Assembly (NCBI GenBank): GCA_018266575.1
Contig: JAFEAE010000018.1
Location: 186,001 to 250,000 of the forward strand
Reading direction: 5' to 3'
Origin: Bacteroidota bacterium
GTDB taxonomy: Bacteria; Bacteroidota; Bacteroidia; Chitinophagales; Chitinophagaceae
DNA length: 64,000 nucleotides
A model generated the notes under the pieces. The model had not been told where the DNA came from, made no database searches, and saw only the letters and a list, made by a program, of their open reading frames with translations. The position numbers were made by a program, and so were the translations under genes. This document shows, piece by piece, positions 7,783-18,061 of this stretch. The number at the start of each line of letters is the position of its first letter. The stretch's first letter is position 1.

Positions 7783-10700
7783 ATGAATCTGTCTGCTTAC
7801 GGCAAAAAGGGGCCAAATGTGGCCTCTTCGCCGAGGCTGTTCATCAGCCTGCCAATCACCAAAATTATTTTGGTTATGAAATTGACCGCATTTCTTTTGC
7901 TCGTCTTTTGCCTGCAGGTAAGTGCAGGAAGTTATTCGCAAACCATTACCATTTCAGAACGCAATGTTTCACTCGAAAAAGTGTTGAAGCAAATTGAAAA
8001 GCAAAGCGGATATTCATTCTGGTACAAAACCGAACTTCTGCAGAAGGCTGCAAAAGTGAGCATCAACCTGAAGAATGCAATGCTCGACTCCGTTTTAAAA
8101 AAATGCTTCGAAAACCAACCGCTTAATTACACGATCGTAGCACAAACTATTGTGCTTTGGAAAAGGGATGAGAACAGCACAATTACAGAACGGCCTGCCT
8201 TTGTTGATATAAGAGGTAAAGTAACCACATCGGAAGGGCAACCCCTTTCAGGTGTAAGTGTTGTTGTAAAAGGCACTTCAAGAGGTACCAGTACTGACAG
8301 GAACGGTGAATTCTCCATCGTTGCCACAAAGGAAGATGTGCTTGTGTTTTCCTATGTTGGTTATGAAAGCAAACAGGTAGTTGTCGGTAATCAAACATTT
8401 GTTTCCATATCACTTGCAGAAAGTAAGAACACATTGAGTGATGCTGTTGTAATTGGTTATGGAAGGTCTTCGAAAAGGACACTCACCAGTTCTATCACCT
8501 CCGTTAAACCCGAAGATATGAACAGGGGTTCGATCAGTGATGTCGGGCAACTTTTACAAGGAAAGGTTGCCGGTTTAAATATCACAGCAAGCGGCGACCC
8601 GAATAGAACTGCTGCAGTTATTTTGAGAGGTGCTTCTACCCTTAACGGCTCGCAAGGTGTTTTTTATGTTATTGATGGAGTACCGGGAGTGGATATTGCA
8701 ACAGTTGCCCCTGATGATATTGCCTCTATTGATATCCTGAAAGACGCAGCTGCTACGGCCATTTACGGTAACCGCGCTTCCAATGGCGTAATTATTATTA
8801 GCACTAAAAGAGCAAAAAAAGGCCAACCTGCCCTATCATACAGCGGTTATCTGAGTGATGAAAGTGTATCGAGCCAGTTAAAAGTAATGAACGCAACACA
8901 GTTGCGTGATTTTGTAACCAGGAACAATCTTGCCTTTACACCTGCTGATGATAAAGGGGCAAACACAAACTGGCAAAAAGCAATTGAACGGAGCAATGCC
9001 ATCGCACACAACCATAATCTTTCCTATAGTAATACCGGCGATCATGGAGGATATGTTGCAAGCATAAATTATTTCGATAAACAAGGTATTATCCAGGGTA
9101 CTTCGCTGAACCGTGTAATTGCAAGGTTAAATGCCGAACAATTTGCTTTCAAAGACAAACTTAAACTGGGATTGAATATCAGCAATTCGTTAAGCACTGC
9201 AAACGACCTGCCTTACCGCAATTCCATATTGCAGCAAGCTAATTTATACCTGCCGGTGAACCCGATAAAAAATGCAGATGGAACTTATTTTGAAAATTTA
9301 CAAAAGTCAAATTACTACAACCCCGTTGCCATGCTTCATAACGAGTATGAACAAACGAAAACCAATTTACTGATCGGTAGTTTGACAGCACAGGTAAAAT
9401 TACCTTTCGGTATTACATACGACCTGAACGTTTCTTACCAGAAATCAAATGCATTGGCCGGCACTTACCTCACTGACTATTTTACTACTACATACAATCA
9501 AATGTATGATAACCCAGACCCTGGTTATGCAGGCCACAGTTTGCAAACCTTCGGGCAGAATGGACAGGCAACACGGAGCGATTATGAAAATACAAGTAAG
9601 ATACTGGAAACATTTTTTACGTGGGATAGAAGGTTCGGCAACCACAGTATCAATGCTGTAATTGGTTATTCATGGCAGGATAATGTTTATGGAGATGGGT
9701 TTTCCGCAACAACAAGTAATTTCCCTGTAGATAATATTCTATACAACAATCTTGCATTGAGCAATCCTTCTACGTATGGGGCCGGTTTATATTTCAGCGG
9801 AGATGGCGTTTATCAGCACACACGGCTTATCTCAGATTTCGCCCGCGTAAAATATAGCTTCAAAGAAAAATATTTGTTGCAGGCCTCTTTAAGAAGAGAT
9901 GGAGGTTCAATGTTCGGTGCTAATCATCAATGGGGCTATTTCCCATCTGTAGGTGCGGCATGGCGCATAGGAGAAGAAGAATTTATGAAAAATCAAAACT
10001 TCATTACAGACCTGAAGCTGAGAAGCAGTTATGGACAAACAGGTAACGCTGCAGGGTTCAACCCATACACTCCTCAGTTCCTGTTGGCAGGAAGAGGAAA
10101 TTATTATTACAACGGATCGCTGGTTGCTGCAGTAGGAACTTCTCAAACAGCTAACCCGAATTTGCAATGGGAAAAAACAGCAATTACAGATGTTGGTTTA
10201 GATTTTTCTGTAGTACACAGCAGGATTAATGTAACGTTCGACTGGTATAATAAAAATACCACCGGCATGATCATTAATTATTCTGCTGACCCAATGTTGT
10301 TGCCTAACGGAAGCATCACTGCTAATGGCGGCAGTATGAATAATAAAGGGATTGAACTGGGTATTACCGGGATGATTATTCAGGAAAAAGATTTTTCGTG
10401 GACAACCAACCTGAATTTTGCACACAACAAAAATGAAATTACCAAGCTGACCAATCCGCTGTTCATTGGTGGGGACTCAGTAAGCGTTGCTGATCCGGAA
10501 GGTTCGGGCCAGTCTGGAAGATATGTGCAATTGTTAAAGGAAGGCCACCCGTTGGGGCAGTTCTTTACATTCAGATATGCAGGCAAAAATGCACAGGGTA
10601 TTTCGCAATGGTACAAGCATGATGGATCAGTTACCACTTCGCCAACTAACGGAACAGATTATTTTTATGCAGGAGATGCACAACCTAAATTAATCGTTGG

Positions 10701-11133
10701 TTTTTCAAATACATTCAAATATAAAAACCTCGATCTGAATTTTTCTTTGCGCGGTGTATTTGGCAACAAGATCATGAACGCCACACGTGCTGTTCTTTTC
10801 TCTCCGGCAACCGCGGCAAGTACAAATATTTTGGTGGATGCAGCTAATGAATTGCCTGCCGATGTTTTGGATTATACGTACTCAACACGTTTTATTGAAA
10901 GCGGTAATTATGTTCGTTTGGATAATGCTACGTTGGGATACAATTTCAAAAAGGTATCCGAATACATTAAATCGTTGCGGGTATATGTGTCAGCAACAAA
11001 TTTATTTGTCATTACCAAATTTTCGGGCATCGACCCTGAAGTGAACCAGGGTGGAATTGCACCGGGAGTTGACTACAACAATTTCTATCCCAAAACAAGA
11101 AGCTTTTTGTTGGGCTTAAATGTTTCGTTTTAA
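7783..11133 (+). CDS. SusC/RagA-type TonB-dependent outer-membrane receptor with STN domain
   Basis: At 1116 residues this is full length for a signalling SusC. After a long leader (hydrophobic core about residues 27-48, ending SAGSYSQ) comes an STN domain (about 55-115, ISERNVSLEKVLKQIEKQSG) that contacts FecR. A carboxypeptidase-regulatory-like domain (about 143-215, VDIRGKVTTSEGQPLSGVSV) follows, then the plug with VIGYG and IDILKDAAATAIYGNRASNG, and a 22-strand barrel ending FLLGLNVSF. It imports glycan fragments across the outer membrane with the SusD partner 24 bp downstream. The STN domain plus the upstream sigma/FecR pair indicate substrate-induced control. The natural start could also be the internal ATG at 7876, which leaves a shorter signal peptide. 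Confidence 0.97.
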   Translation: MNLSAYGKKGPNVASSPRLFISLPITKIILVMKLTAFLLLVFCLQVSAGSYSQTITISERNVSLEKVLKQIEKQSGYSFWYKTELLQKAAKVSINLKNAMLDSVLKKCFENQPLNYTIVAQTIVLWKRDENSTITERPAFVDIRGKVTTSEGQPLSGVSVVVKGTSRGTSTDRNGEFSIVATKEDVLVFSYVGYESKQVVVGNQTFVSISLAESKNTLSDAVVIGYGRSSKRTLTSSITSVKPEDMNRGSISDVGQLLQGKVAGLNITASGDPNRTAAVILRGASTLNGSQGVFYVIDGVPGVDIATVAPDDIASIDILKDAAATAIYGNRASNGVIIISTKRAKKGQPALSYSGYLSDESVSSQLKVMNATQLRDFVTRNNLAFTPADDKGANTNWQKAIERSNAIAHNHNLSYSNTGDHGGYVASINYFDKQGIIQGTSLNRVIARLNAEQFAFKDKLKLGLNISNSLSTANDLPYRNSILQQANLYLPVNPIKNADGTYFENLQKSNYYNPVAMLHNEYEQTKTNLLIGSLTAQVKLPFGITYDLNVSYQKSNALAGTYLTDYFTTTYNQMYDNPDPGYAGHSLQTFGQNGQATRSDYENTSKILETFFTWDRRFGNHSINAVIGYSWQDNVYGDGFSATTSNFPVDNILYNNLALSNPSTYGAGLYFSGDGVYQHTRLISDFARVKYSFKEKYLLQASLRRDGGSMFGANHQWGYFPSVGAAWRIGEEEFMKNQNFITDLKLRSSYGQTGNAAGFNPYTPQFLLAGRGNYYYNGSLVAAVGTSQTANPNLQWEKTAITDVGLDFSVVHSRINVTFDWYNKNTTGMIINYSADPMLLPNGSITANGGSMNNKGIELGITGMIIQEKDFSWTTNLNFAHNKNEITKLTNPLFIGGDSVSVADPEGSGQSGRYVQLLKEGHPLGQFFTFRYAGKNAQGISQWYKHDGSVTTSPTNGTDYFYAGDAQPKLIVGFSNTFKYKNLDLNFSLRGVFGNKIMNATRAVLFSPATAASTNILVDAANELPADVLDYTYSTRFIESGNYVRLDNATLGYNFKKVSEYIKSLRVYVSATNLFVITKFSGIDPEVNQGGIAPGVDYNNFYPKTRSFLLGLNVSF

Positions 11134-11157
11134 TTCAGAAAAATTAAAATCATAAAT

Positions 11158-12843
11158 ATGAAAAAGATATTTAGACAACTTGCTGTGTTGTTTATCATAC
11201 CAAGCATCATTAGTTCCTGCCACAAATTGGATGTGCCGATAACTACGGAAATAACACCATCGGTTTATCCGCAGGATTCATTGGGATACATACAGGTTGA
11301 GCTTACACCGTATGTGGCGCTCGACGGGTATCTCGCACAGGAATATTTTTTCCAACAATCGTATAGTACAGACGAATCGATGATGCCTGCCCATGGTGGC
11401 AACTGGTACGATGGTGCCCAGAATATGCAAATGCATTATCACACATGGACGAAAGATAACGGTTATCTGAACGGCAACTGGGGATGGATGGCTGTGATCA
11501 TCAGTTCTGCCAACCAGGCAATATCAATCCTCAATACAACTATGCCTGCAGGTACGGACAAGCAAATGAAATTGGCAGAATTGAAAATGGTGCGTGACTA
11601 TTCTATTTTTATGTTGATGGATAACTGGGGCAATGTGCCCCTCGATACCGTGTACGGAGATTTTACGCCACACACCAATGTGCCGAGAGCGCAGGTTTTT
11701 GCTTTTCTTGAAAGCGATATAAAAAGTTGCATCCCTTCTTTAAGTACAAGGGTTGACCAGACTACTTATGGACGCTTCACGGCATATGGCGCATACGCAT
11801 TACTGGCAAAAATGTACCTCAATGCAGAGTATTATACAGGAACACAGCGATACAATGATTGCATAGCAGCGTGTGATAACATCATCAGTTCGGGAAGATT
11901 TACAATAACTGACATGGCAAATTACCTCGCAATGTTTTACCCTGCAAACGGGCCAACATCCCCTGGCAGTGAGGATGAATTTATTTTTGCTGTTCCTTTC
12001 AATGCCAATGGAACGGGCTGGTATGGAAGGTCTGCAAATTACCATGCACGTTATGATGTGCCGCGTTCTATGGGTAAAGTTGCTGCAGGCGCTGGCTTTA
12101 ATTATTTTGGCATCCCTTATGATCCGGCTGGCCCCGCAAGCACATTGCCCGAATTTTATGCATATTTCTATGATACCAACGATGTAAGGAACAAACAATG
12201 GTTAACAGGTTTGCAATGGCAGGATGCGAATAAAACCATTCCGCTTACAGTTACAACTACCAATGTTGGATATAATCAATACTATAGCGGAAGTGATCCT
12301 GGCGGTACTTATACGTACCAGGTGAATTTGACCCCAAATGTTGTTTTGAGACAGGATATTGCTAACGGGCAAGATCCTTACAATGGTGTAAGCAACGGGT
12401 TTGATGTGGGCAACGATGAAATCGCATGGAACCAGGGATACAGAAATGTAAAATTCTATCCAGATGCAACTTCAACAAGCAGGAACCAGAATAATGATAT
12501 TCCTATTTTCCGTTATTCAGATATCATATTGACAAAAGCAGAAGCAATTTTACGCGGTGGTACGGCAACAAACGGAAGCTCTGCATTATCATTAGTGAAT
12601 AGCCTTCGTGCAAACAGGACTCCAAGCCCGGCATGGACAGATGTTACACTCGACAGTGTTTACAATGAACGTTGCCGCGAACTTACCTGGGAAGGATGGC
12701 ATAGAAATGATATGATCCGCTTCGGAAAATTTGAAGGCGCATGGGGATACAAAACCAATGCAGATACATACCGACGTATTTTCCCGATACCGACATCGGC
12801 ATTAACGTTAAACCCGTCGCTGAAACAAAATCCCGGGTATTAA
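11158..12843 (+). CDS. SusD/RagB-family glycan-binding lipoprotein
   Basis: The 561-residue protein has a lipoprotein signal ending ISSC (Cys21) and the SusD architecture. TPR-like helices include KMVRDYSIFMLMDNWGNVPL and AYALLAKMYLNAEYYTG, and the C-terminal block ERCRELTWEGWHRNDMIRFGKF is diagnostic of the family. It closes SusC from outside the cell and binds the glycan. It follows susC by 24 bp and is followed by a terminator, so susC-susD form a core transcript with likely partial read-through to the hydrolase genes. Confidence 0.97.
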   Translation: MKKIFRQLAVLFIIPSIISSCHKLDVPITTEITPSVYPQDSLGYIQVELTPYVALDGYLAQEYFFQQSYSTDESMMPAHGGNWYDGAQNMQMHYHTWTKDNGYLNGNWGWMAVIISSANQAISILNTTMPAGTDKQMKLAELKMVRDYSIFMLMDNWGNVPLDTVYGDFTPHTNVPRAQVFAFLESDIKSCIPSLSTRVDQTTYGRFTAYGAYALLAKMYLNAEYYTGTQRYNDCIAACDNIISSGRFTITDMANYLAMFYPANGPTSPGSEDEFIFAVPFNANGTGWYGRSANYHARYDVPRSMGKVAAGAGFNYFGIPYDPAGPASTLPEFYAYFYDTNDVRNKQWLTGLQWQDANKTIPLTVTTTNVGYNQYYSGSDPGGTYTYQVNLTPNVVLRQDIANGQDPYNGVSNGFDVGNDEIAWNQGYRNVKFYPDATSTSRNQNNDIPIFRYSDIILTKAEAILRGGTATNGSSALSLVNSLRANRTPSPAWTDVTLDSVYNERCRELTWEGWHRNDMIRFGKFEGAWGYKTNADTYRRIFPIPTSALTLNPSLKQNPGY

Positions 12844-12894
12844 ATTTTTCATAAGCACTCGTTTTGGTAGACAATCAGCTACAGCAGTAGTTTC

Positions 12895-12922
12895 GCCTCG
12901 GGGCTTTTGCCCTGAGGCTTTA
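12895..12922 (+). terminator. Terminator after susD
   Basis: A 10-bp stem, GCCTCGGGGC (12895-12904) with GCCCTGAGGC (12909-12918) and one G-U pair, closes a TTTT loop and is followed by TTTA. It lies about 50 bp past the susD stop. Confidence 0.8.
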
Positions 12923-13000
12923 TAATTGATTAAAATAATCATCTTCTTATTTCTCAATATAAATTTCTGTTCCTTTATGCCTGATTAATATTTTACTGAA

Positions 13001-15232
13001 ATGAAAAAGTGTAATAAAATATTCCTATCGTTTTGCCTGGTTGCTGCAACAACGCAACAGCTTTGCTTTGCACAACCGGAAATTAAAGCAGCACAGGATA
13101 TCATCGGCAGGATTTTACCTGCTCATATAAACGATTTTATTATTGAAAAAATAAAACAGGAAAATAATAACGACGCATTTGAAATAGAAAGCAGGAAGAA
13201 TAAAATCGTATTGAAAGGGAACACAGGTGTTGCTATCGCTTCTGCGTTCTATTATTACCTCACCGAATTTTGTCATTGCCAGCTTACCTGGAACGGAACA
13301 AACCTGAAGCTTCCCGGGAAACTTCCATTACCATCTTCAAAAATCCAAAAAAAAACTCCATATCAATATCGCTACTATCTGAATTATTGCACTTTCAATT
13401 ATAGTATGAGCTGGTGGGACTGGCCGCGATGGGAAAAAGAAATTGATTGGATGGCGCTTCACGGAATTAATATGCCGCTTGCAATTACCGGTGAAGAATA
13501 CACCTGGCATGAAGTGTATAATCAAATGGGTTTTACAGATGATGAGCTGAACGGTTTTTTTTCGGGCCCTGCATATTTTTCGTGGTTCTGGATGGGAAAC
13601 TTAGATGGATGGGGCGGGCCGTTGCAAATAAACTGGATGGAAACACATAAAGAATTAGAAGAAAAAATTTTAAAACGCGAGCGTGAATTAGGAATGAAAC
13701 CGGTGTTGCCTGCATTTACCGGCCATGTACCTGCAGCTTTCAAAAAGAAATATCCAAACGCAAAATTGAAAGTAGCTAACTGGAAAAATGGTTTTGCAGA
13801 CACCTATATCCTCGATTCCGAAGATCCGCTGTTTGCAGAGATCGGAAAAAAATTTCTGCAAACACAAACGAAATTATTCGGTACCAATCATTTGTATTCT
13901 GCAGATACATTTAATGAAAATGAACCCTCATCTGATGATCCGGTTTTCTTATCAGGCCTGAGCAAAAAAATTTACCAGGGGATGCAGGAAGCAGATACGG
14001 CTGCAGTTTGGGTGATGCAGGGATGGCTTTTTTACAGTGACCGGAAATTCTGGAAAGCCCCGCAGATAGAAGCATTGCTGCAACCGGTGCCTGATAATAA
14101 AATGATCATTCTCGATCTTGCTGCCGAAATTGAACCTGTGTGGAAAAGAACAAAAGCATTTTATGGGAAACAATGGATATGGAACATGATCAACAATTTC
14201 GGTGGTAACATTAATTTGTTCGGGAGGATGGATGGTGTTGCTAGCGGGCCTGCACTGGCGCTCACCAGTGATTCTTCTAAAAATATGGCGGGTATCGGCC
14301 TGACGATGGAAGCAATAGAACAAAATCCGGTGATCTATGAATTGATGATGCAACATGTGTGGCAGAGGGACACGATTGACCTGAATGACTGGTTGAAAAA
14401 GTATGTGCGTAACCGTTATGGTAGTGATGATGAAAATCTCCTGAAGGCCTGGCAAATACTGCGAACAACTGCATACAACGGCAAACTGATACGCGATGGC
14501 GCCGAATCGATGCTAACGGGTAGGCCTACCCTGGATTCAACAACTGTTTGGACAAGAACTAAATTAAATTATGACCCTGCTGATTTAATTCCTGCATGGA
14601 AATTGTTTGTTAATGCATCCGGTAAACATATGGCCAGCGATGGGTTTCAATTTGACCTTGTGGATATTACCCGCCAGGTTCTTGCGAATTATGCAAACAC
14701 ACTGCAAAAGAAATGGGTGGAGGCGTTCAAAGAAAAAAATAAAACTGATTTTGAAAAATACAGTAACGGATTCTTAGAATTGATCACTGATATGGATGAA
14801 TTGCTCGCAACAAGAAAAGATTTTTTACTCGGCCGATGGCTGGAAGCGGCAAAAAGCAATGGTAAGACTGAAGGCGAAAAGACATTGTATGAACGTAACG
14901 CAAGGGACCTGGTTACTTTGTGGGGCGATGCAAACAGCCCGTTGCATGAATACTCCTGCAGGCAATGGAGTGGTTTATTAAATGATTTTTATAAAAAAAG
15001 ATGGCAGCAATTTATTAAGATACTTGATCAATCACTGGAGCAAAATACGGAACCTGATTTTTCAAAATTTGAAATGCATATCCGTGAGTGGGAATGGAAT
15101 TGGGTGAATGAACGCAATGAATTTCCGGTCACAACTTCCGGCAACAGTATCGAAATATCAAACAAGATATACCATAAATATTTTGAGCAAATCCGGTTGT
15201 CGTATTACAATGAAACCGGGCAATCTAAATAA
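13001..15232 (+). CDS. Alpha-N-acetylglucosaminidase, GH89 (NAGLU-like)
   Basis: The 743-residue secreted enzyme has a signal peptide of about 25 residues (ending CFAQ). A small N-terminal NAGLU domain (about 30-115) precedes a TIM barrel with WPRWEKEIDWMALHGINMPL, TGEEYTWHEVYNQMG, GPAYFSWFWMGNLDGWGGPL and YSADTFNENEPSS, typical GH89 blocks including catalytic glutamates. An all-helical C-terminal domain follows. GH89 enzymes remove terminal alpha-linked GlcNAc, for example from capped mucin O-glycans or heparan-like chains. It follows the susD terminator and starts a run of three hydrolases on the same strand, spaced 9 and 22 bp. Confidence 0.95.
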   Translation: MKKCNKIFLSFCLVAATTQQLCFAQPEIKAAQDIIGRILPAHINDFIIEKIKQENNNDAFEIESRKNKIVLKGNTGVAIASAFYYYLTEFCHCQLTWNGTNLKLPGKLPLPSSKIQKKTPYQYRYYLNYCTFNYSMSWWDWPRWEKEIDWMALHGINMPLAITGEEYTWHEVYNQMGFTDDELNGFFSGPAYFSWFWMGNLDGWGGPLQINWMETHKELEEKILKRERELGMKPVLPAFTGHVPAAFKKKYPNAKLKVANWKNGFADTYILDSEDPLFAEIGKKFLQTQTKLFGTNHLYSADTFNENEPSSDDPVFLSGLSKKIYQGMQEADTAAVWVMQGWLFYSDRKFWKAPQIEALLQPVPDNKMIILDLAAEIEPVWKRTKAFYGKQWIWNMINNFGGNINLFGRMDGVASGPALALTSDSSKNMAGIGLTMEAIEQNPVIYELMMQHVWQRDTIDLNDWLKKYVRNRYGSDDENLLKAWQILRTTAYNGKLIRDGAESMLTGRPTLDSTTVWTRTKLNYDPADLIPAWKLFVNASGKHMASDGFQFDLVDITRQVLANYANTLQKKWVEAFKEKNKTDFEKYSNGFLELITDMDELLATRKDFLLGRWLEAAKSNGKTEGEKTLYERNARDLVTLWGDANSPLHEYSCRQWSGLLNDFYKKRWQQFIKILDQSLEQNTEPDFSKFEMHIREWEWNWVNERNEFPVTTSGNSIEISNKIYHKYFEQIRLSYYNETGQSK

Positions 15233-15241
15233 TATATCTAC

Positions 15242-16789
15242 ATGCAAGTCATAAGAAAATATTCCTGGCTAATCATTTTTTCAATTTGCTTTTTGCAAGT
15301 CGCATTTGCAAAGGAAAAGAAGGTGTACAATATTCTCGCTTTTGGCGCAAAAGCAGACGGTGTAACCAATAACAGTGGTGCTATTCAGACTGCAGTTGAT
15401 GAAGCGGGAAAAAACGGCGGTGGAATTGTGGTTGTTCCTGCGGGTATATTTCTTACAGGGCCTTTCCAATTGAGGCCGGGCATTGAATTAAGGCTGGAAG
15501 AGAACGCAATATTGCTTGGCAGTGCAAAAAGGATGGACTATGGTAACGGCAATGCATATCCGCTTATTTCAGGGACAGGGCTGAAAGATATTTCCATTAC
15601 AGGAAAAGGAACAATAGACGGAAATGCAAAAGCATTGCTCGATAATGTTTTTGCCATGCTTAAAGCGGGCACTTTACAAGACCCCGAGTGGCAAACGGAG
15701 AATCCCTGGCACCAGAAGCGGCCAACGGAAGCAAACAGGCCGCAGTTGCTCTATCTTTTTAATTGCAACAATATTATTATCTCAGGTGTGACATTCAGAA
15801 ATGCCACGACGTGGGTGCAGGATTATAAAGAATGTAATAACCTCGTGATTGATAAAATAAAAGTTGAAAGCACTTCTTATTGGAACAATGATGGCATTGA
15901 TGTAGTTGATTGCAGTGAGGTGAAGATTTCTGATTGTTCTGTAAATGCTGCAGACGATGGTATCTGCCTTAAATCTGAGAATTCGGAAAAAATCTGCAAA
16001 AATGTTTTGATCAAACATTGTACAGTTCGCTCAAGCGCTTCTGCCATAAAATTCGGTACCGCATCACGCGGAGGTTTCAAAAATGTAAAAGTAGAAGACA
16101 TCGATGTGTATGACACTTATCGCTCTGCTATTGCACTGGAAGCGGTTGATGGAGGTATATTGGATAGCATTTTTGTGAAAAATATCCACGCAAGAAATAC
16201 AGGGAATGCCATCTTTATAAAACTCGGGCACCGGAATAAAACGGAAGCATACAGCAAAGTTGAGCACATCATCATCAAAGATGTTGTTGCGCAAATCCCG
16301 TCGGGTAAGCCGGATAAAGGATATGAAACGGAAGGGCCAGTAGTCGGGTACCCGCATAACGTTTTCCCGGCTTCGGTCAGTGGGTTGCCAGGCCACCCCG
16401 TTAAAGATGTAACCCTTGAAAATATACAGATTGAATATGAAGGTGGCGCAGACAGGAATGTGGCAAACTACGGGATAGACTCACTGGAACGTATAGCCGA
16501 AAATATATCGGACTATCCTGAGTTTTCTATGTTTGGGGAACTGCCTGCATGGGGCTTCTACATCCGCCATGCGGAAGGCTTCGTTATGAAGAATGTCACG
16601 CTAAAAACCATAAAGAGCGATTTTCGTTCTGCCTGCATTTTTGATGATGTTCAAAAGCTGGATATTGATTCGCTCAAAATATCAGGCGATATAAAATCTC
16701 CGGTTGTATTATTGAATAACGTAAAAAATCACACCCTTAAAAACCTACGCCTTCCTATGCAAACAATTGGTGTAGTAAAAGAACAGTAA
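15242..16789 (+). CDS. GH28-family glycoside hydrolase (polygalacturonase-like)
   Basis: The 515-residue protein begins with a signal peptide (ending VAFAK, about residue 24) and the pectate-lyase-like start VYNILAFGAKADGVTNNSGA. The right-handed beta-helix carries the GH28 catalytic pattern: NNDGID (215-220) and DDG (238-240), supplying the three acidic residues. The third block is IKFGTASRGGF rather than the GHG of classic polygalacturonases, as seen in the bacterial exo-acting and rhamnogalacturonidase-like branches. Likely a periplasmic exo-acting enzyme on a uronic-acid linkage. It begins 9 bp after GH89 and precedes GH43 by 22 bp. Confidence 0.9.
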   Translation: MQVIRKYSWLIIFSICFLQVAFAKEKKVYNILAFGAKADGVTNNSGAIQTAVDEAGKNGGGIVVVPAGIFLTGPFQLRPGIELRLEENAILLGSAKRMDYGNGNAYPLISGTGLKDISITGKGTIDGNAKALLDNVFAMLKAGTLQDPEWQTENPWHQKRPTEANRPQLLYLFNCNNIIISGVTFRNATTWVQDYKECNNLVIDKIKVESTSYWNNDGIDVVDCSEVKISDCSVNAADDGICLKSENSEKICKNVLIKHCTVRSSASAIKFGTASRGGFKNVKVEDIDVYDTYRSAIALEAVDGGILDSIFVKNIHARNTGNAIFIKLGHRNKTEAYSKVEHIIIKDVVAQIPSGKPDKGYETEGPVVGYPHNVFPASVSGLPGHPVKDVTLENIQIEYEGGADRNVANYGIDSLERIAENISDYPEFSMFGELPAWGFYIRHAEGFVMKNVTLKTIKSDFRSACIFDDVQKLDIDSLKISGDIKSPVVLLNNVKNHTLKNLRLPMQTIGVVKEQ

Positions 16790-16811
16790 GTACTTCAATG
16801 TTTGAAAATTA

Positions 16812-17861
16812 ATGAAGAATAATTTCTTATTAACAGTTGCCGCACCATCAACGAAATTGAACGTTGAACGATTACAGCGTGGTGTAATAAGCACAACGAA
16901 ATATTTTTTTCTTGTCTTGGTGTTGCTGATAACCGGATTAACGAAAAGCGCATCGCAAACTGTTCACAATCCTTTATTCGGAGGTTTTTATGCAGCTGAC
17001 CCAACAATAATACGTTATCATGGCTACTACTATATCTATGCAACAATTGATCCGTGGGGTGGAGATGAACTGGCTGTTTTCCAAACCCGTGATTTCATTC
17101 ATTTCAAACAAAAACATATTAACTGGCCAAATAAAAAATCATGTACAAGCGCCAACTCCGGTGATGCTAAAGTATGGGCGCCATCTGTTGTGGAACGAAG
17201 GGGAAAATTTTATATGTATGTTTCAGTGGGAAGCGAGATATGGGCAGGAGTGAGCGATCATCCGTTAGGTCCATGGAAAAGTTTGTTACCTGAACACATA
17301 CCGCTTGTTTCACGTAATTACATGCCCGGCTATCATATGATAGATGCAGAATGTTTTATTGATGATGACGGCATTGCTTATTTATATTGGGGATCGGGAT
17401 TGAACTGGGTGAATGGGAAATGTTTTTGTGTTAAGCTGAAAGAGGACATGCATTCATTTGATGGAAAGCCTGCTGATATTACCCCGCCGAATTATTTTGA
17501 AGCGCCGTTTATGCTCAAGCACGAGGGGAAATATTACCTGATGTACTCGAACGGAAAAGCTATTGATTCAACGTACAACATCAGGTATTCCATTGGTAAA
17601 ACACCAATGGGCCCTTGGATAGAAGGGCACTCCAGCCCGGTTATACAAACAACAGGCGATCGAAAAGTGTATGGCCCCGGACACCATACCGTATTCCGTG
17701 TGAAAGGGCAGGCGTATATTCTCTACCATAAGATCTTTCCACAGGAAAAGCAATATGTGCTGAGGCAGTTATGTATTGACAGCCTGAATTTTGACGATCA
17801 TGGAAATATAGAGAAAGTAAAATTTCATGATTCGATCCGGTTGATGCCGAATGTGCAATGA
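16812..17861 (+). CDS. GH43-family glycoside hydrolase
   Basis: This 349-residue protein folds as a five-bladed propeller of the GH43 type. The general base Asp63 lies in AADPTIIRYHGYYY, the modulating Asp178 in MIDAECFIDDDG, and the acid Glu230 in YFEAPFMLKHEGKYYLMYS. The N-terminal 49 residues look like a signal peptide with an unusually long polar start (hydrophobic core 31-42), so a later start is possible. GH43 enzymes remove arabinose, xylose or galactose units. It is the last gene of the PUL; a bidirectional hairpin follows at 18.0 kb. Confidence 0.93.
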   Translation: MKNNFLLTVAAPSTKLNVERLQRGVISTTKYFFLVLVLLITGLTKSASQTVHNPLFGGFYAADPTIIRYHGYYYIYATIDPWGGDELAVFQTRDFIHFKQKHINWPNKKSCTSANSGDAKVWAPSVVERRGKFYMYVSVGSEIWAGVSDHPLGPWKSLLPEHIPLVSRNYMPGYHMIDAECFIDDDGIAYLYWGSGLNWVNGKCFCVKLKEDMHSFDGKPADITPPNYFEAPFMLKHEGKYYLMYSNGKAIDSTYNIRYSIGKTPMGPWIEGHSSPVIQTTGDRKVYGPGHHTVFRVKGQAYILYHKIFPQEKQYVLRQLCIDSLNFDDHGNIEKVKFHDSIRLMPNVQ

Positions 17862-17914
17862 CTACCGGATAAAATATTGCTAACAGTTATGTATAATCGA
17901 AAATGAAGCGCCGC

Positions 17915-17971
17915 TGAGTAGAATTGTTACTGTACAAGAGTGCGACGCAACAGAAGCTTAATAGTAGTACA
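17915..17971 (+). repeat. Interspersed repeat, copy 2 of 6
   Basis: The compact form: TAGAATTGTTACTGTACAAG, then AGTGCGACGCAACAGAAGC and TTAATAGTAGTAC, with no insert in the centre. It lies in the 200-bp gap between GH43 and the convergent SRPBCC gene. Confidence 0.78.
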
Positions 17972-18007
17972 TAAGTTTGGTGCAAAATATTTTTCTAATT
18001 ATTTTGG

Positions 18008-18035
18008 GCGAGGCAAAATATATGTCTTGCCTCGC
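18008..18035. terminator. Bidirectional hairpin between convergent genes
   Basis: GCGAGGCAA (18008-18016) pairs perfectly with TTGCCTCGC (18027-18035). It sits between the end of the rightward GH43 gene and the end of the leftward SRPBCC gene. T-runs beside it are short, so termination strength is uncertain. Confidence 0.65.
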
Positions 18036-18061
18036 TTGATATAAAATTCCTTCTTTCTCAA

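Noticed and set aside
13952..14455. 167-codon antisense frame inside GH89
   Set aside because: Shadow frame with no start context; the sense frame is a full-length conserved enzyme.
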